Of a stretch of DNA of 6,981 nt, positions 6,253 to 6,981 are shown one piece after another. The position numbers were made by a program, and so were the translations under genes. The DNA comes from Microbacteriaceae bacterium (GTDB taxonomy: Bacteria > Actinomycetota > Actinomycetes > Actinomycetales > Microbacteriaceae), in assembly GCA_025463665.1 (NCBI GenBank), contig JAODAY010000121.1, forward strand, positions 1 to 6,981, given 5' to 3'. Numbering within the stretch: position 1 is the stretch's first letter; every line of letters begins with the position of its first letter. A model generated the notes under the pieces. It had not been told where the DNA came from, searched no databases, and saw only the letters and a list, made by a program, of their open reading frames with translations.

Positions 6253-6981
6253 CTACTTCGTGTCTGACGGCAGTCCGGGGAGCCGAAGGGCGGCCTCGCG
6301 TGCGCCCTGGTCGAGTCGGAACGGCGGGTAGTCGTCACGCAACAGGGATGCATAGGCGAACACCCGGTACACCCAGCGCTGAATGCCCATGATCAGGTCG
6401 AACAGGCCGACGCTGTAGCTCTTTGTAAAGAGCAGGATGAGCAGGGCGATGAAGACCAGCAGTCCGACGAGCCCCGTCGCGGCCGGCCCTTCAGACACGA
6501 ACCACACGCTGCCGCTCAGGATCGCGATGATCACGAGGTGCGGGAGGGCCAGCAGCCAGGACTTGAACACCACTTTCCAGCGGGAGAGCCTGTCGGGGTA
6601 CCCGACATCGAAGGTCGCCGGAAAGCCGGTGCGGGCAAGGGTGAACGGCGGGTACTGGTCGGTGGCCAGCACACCGGTTGCGTAGAACGCCACTCGCCAG
6701 TTCCACCGGAGCACCCCTACTACGAATTCGAAGAAGGCCACCGGATAGCGGCCGGTGAACAGGATCATCAGCCCGGATGCCAGCACCACGACCGGGAACG
6801 CGGCCCACAGGAAGGCGAGCACGATGAAGTGAGGGATCGCGAGCAGCCACTTGACCAGCCACATGCCCCGAGACAGGGTCGAGTCGAGTTGCCCCTCGAG
6901 CCGCACGGGATAGTCCGAGGCGACGGGATCAATCGGTGCGGACGGAAAGCGGATGCTCCGGCCGAGGCCGGCGGCGCCCAG
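6253..6981 (-). CDS. DUF4389-domain membrane protein, 5'-truncated
   Basis: Integral membrane protein with two copies of the DUF4389 domain, function unknown. 242 residues are visible and the frame stays open to the window edge. The GTG at 6906 is not the start but the Val of the motif YPVRLEG, with the linker SAPIDPVASD before it, so the true N-terminus lies beyond 6981. Counting from the edge, repeat 1 runs from YPVRLEG (24-30) through KWLLAIPH and LFTGRYP to DQYPPFTL (108-115). Repeat 2 runs from YPDRLSRW (128-135) through SWLLALPH and LLFTKSYS to DDYPPFRLD (216-224). Each has about two hydrophobic segments, an FxF/GLFD-x-x-x-G-x-x-RW block and a YPPF end, pointing to an internal duplication. 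The short tail after 224 is polar. A hairpin terminator follows. Family call is firm from remembered motif patterns. Confidence 0.88.
   Translation of the reverse strand: MGAAGLGRSIRFPSAPIDPVASDYPVRLEGQLDSTLSRGMWLVKWLLAIPHFIVLAFLWAAFPVVVLASGLMILFTGRYPVAFFEFVVGVLRWNWRVAFYATGVLATDQYPPFTLARTGFPATFDVGYPDRLSRWKVVFKSWLLALPHLVIIAILSGSVWFVSEGPAATGLVGLLVFIALLILLFTKSYSVGLFDLIMGIQRWVYRVFAYASLLRDDYPPFRLDQGAREAALRLPGLPSDTK

Noticed and set aside
1..6981. Mobile element, CRISPR array, tRNA/rRNA, toxin-antitoxin or defence genes
   Set aside because: Looked for on both strands; no direct-repeat arrays, terminal inverted repeats, transposase motifs, tRNA-like cloverleaf or small toxin/antitoxin pair is visible, and base composition is uniform.

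Overview
The window is high-GC DNA with strong actinobacterial signs: GC-rich third codon positions, an adenosyltransferase resembling the mycobacterial one, one probable leaderless gene start, and a BCCT carrier of the Corynebacterium BetP type. A member of the Actinomycetes, perhaps Microbacteriaceae, is my best guess; that is inference from protein flavour, not from a marker gene. No rRNA, tRNA, CRISPR array, insertion sequence or phage gene is visible. The window looks like ordinary chromosomal metabolism and transport, with a few oddities.

Left part (1-3237, + strand): a tight three-gene operon whose 5' end lies outside the window. It encodes an APC-family permease resembling the putrescine importer PuuP (N-terminus cut off), an acetamidase/formamidase-family hydrolase, and an ATP-grasp ligase of the RimK/D-Ala-D-Ala ligase type. 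Gaps are 3 and 15 bases, and each downstream gene has a good Shine-Dalgarno. Together they look like an import / amide-bond-forming / amide-bond-breaking module, possibly for an amine or amino acid. A very stable hairpin at 3236-3269 separates the operon from the convergent BCCT gene.

Middle (3277-5107): a complete BCCT-family, betaine-type secondary transporter on the - strand. A 133-base divergent intergenic region (4975-5107) must hold its promoter and that of the next gene.

Right part (5108-6981): a PduO-type corrinoid adenosyltransferase homologue on the + strand that lacks several normally conserved active-site residues; it converges, 12 bases apart, on a small GYD-domain protein (- strand). 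A hairpin terminator (6180-6210) follows, then the 3' part of a two-repeat DUF4389 membrane protein (- strand) that runs off the right edge.

The points most worth following are the divergent adenosyltransferase homologue, and the permease-amidase-ligase operon, which may be an alternative to the gamma-glutamyl-amine (Puu) logic. I see no convincing wholly new system such as a defence island or mobile element.
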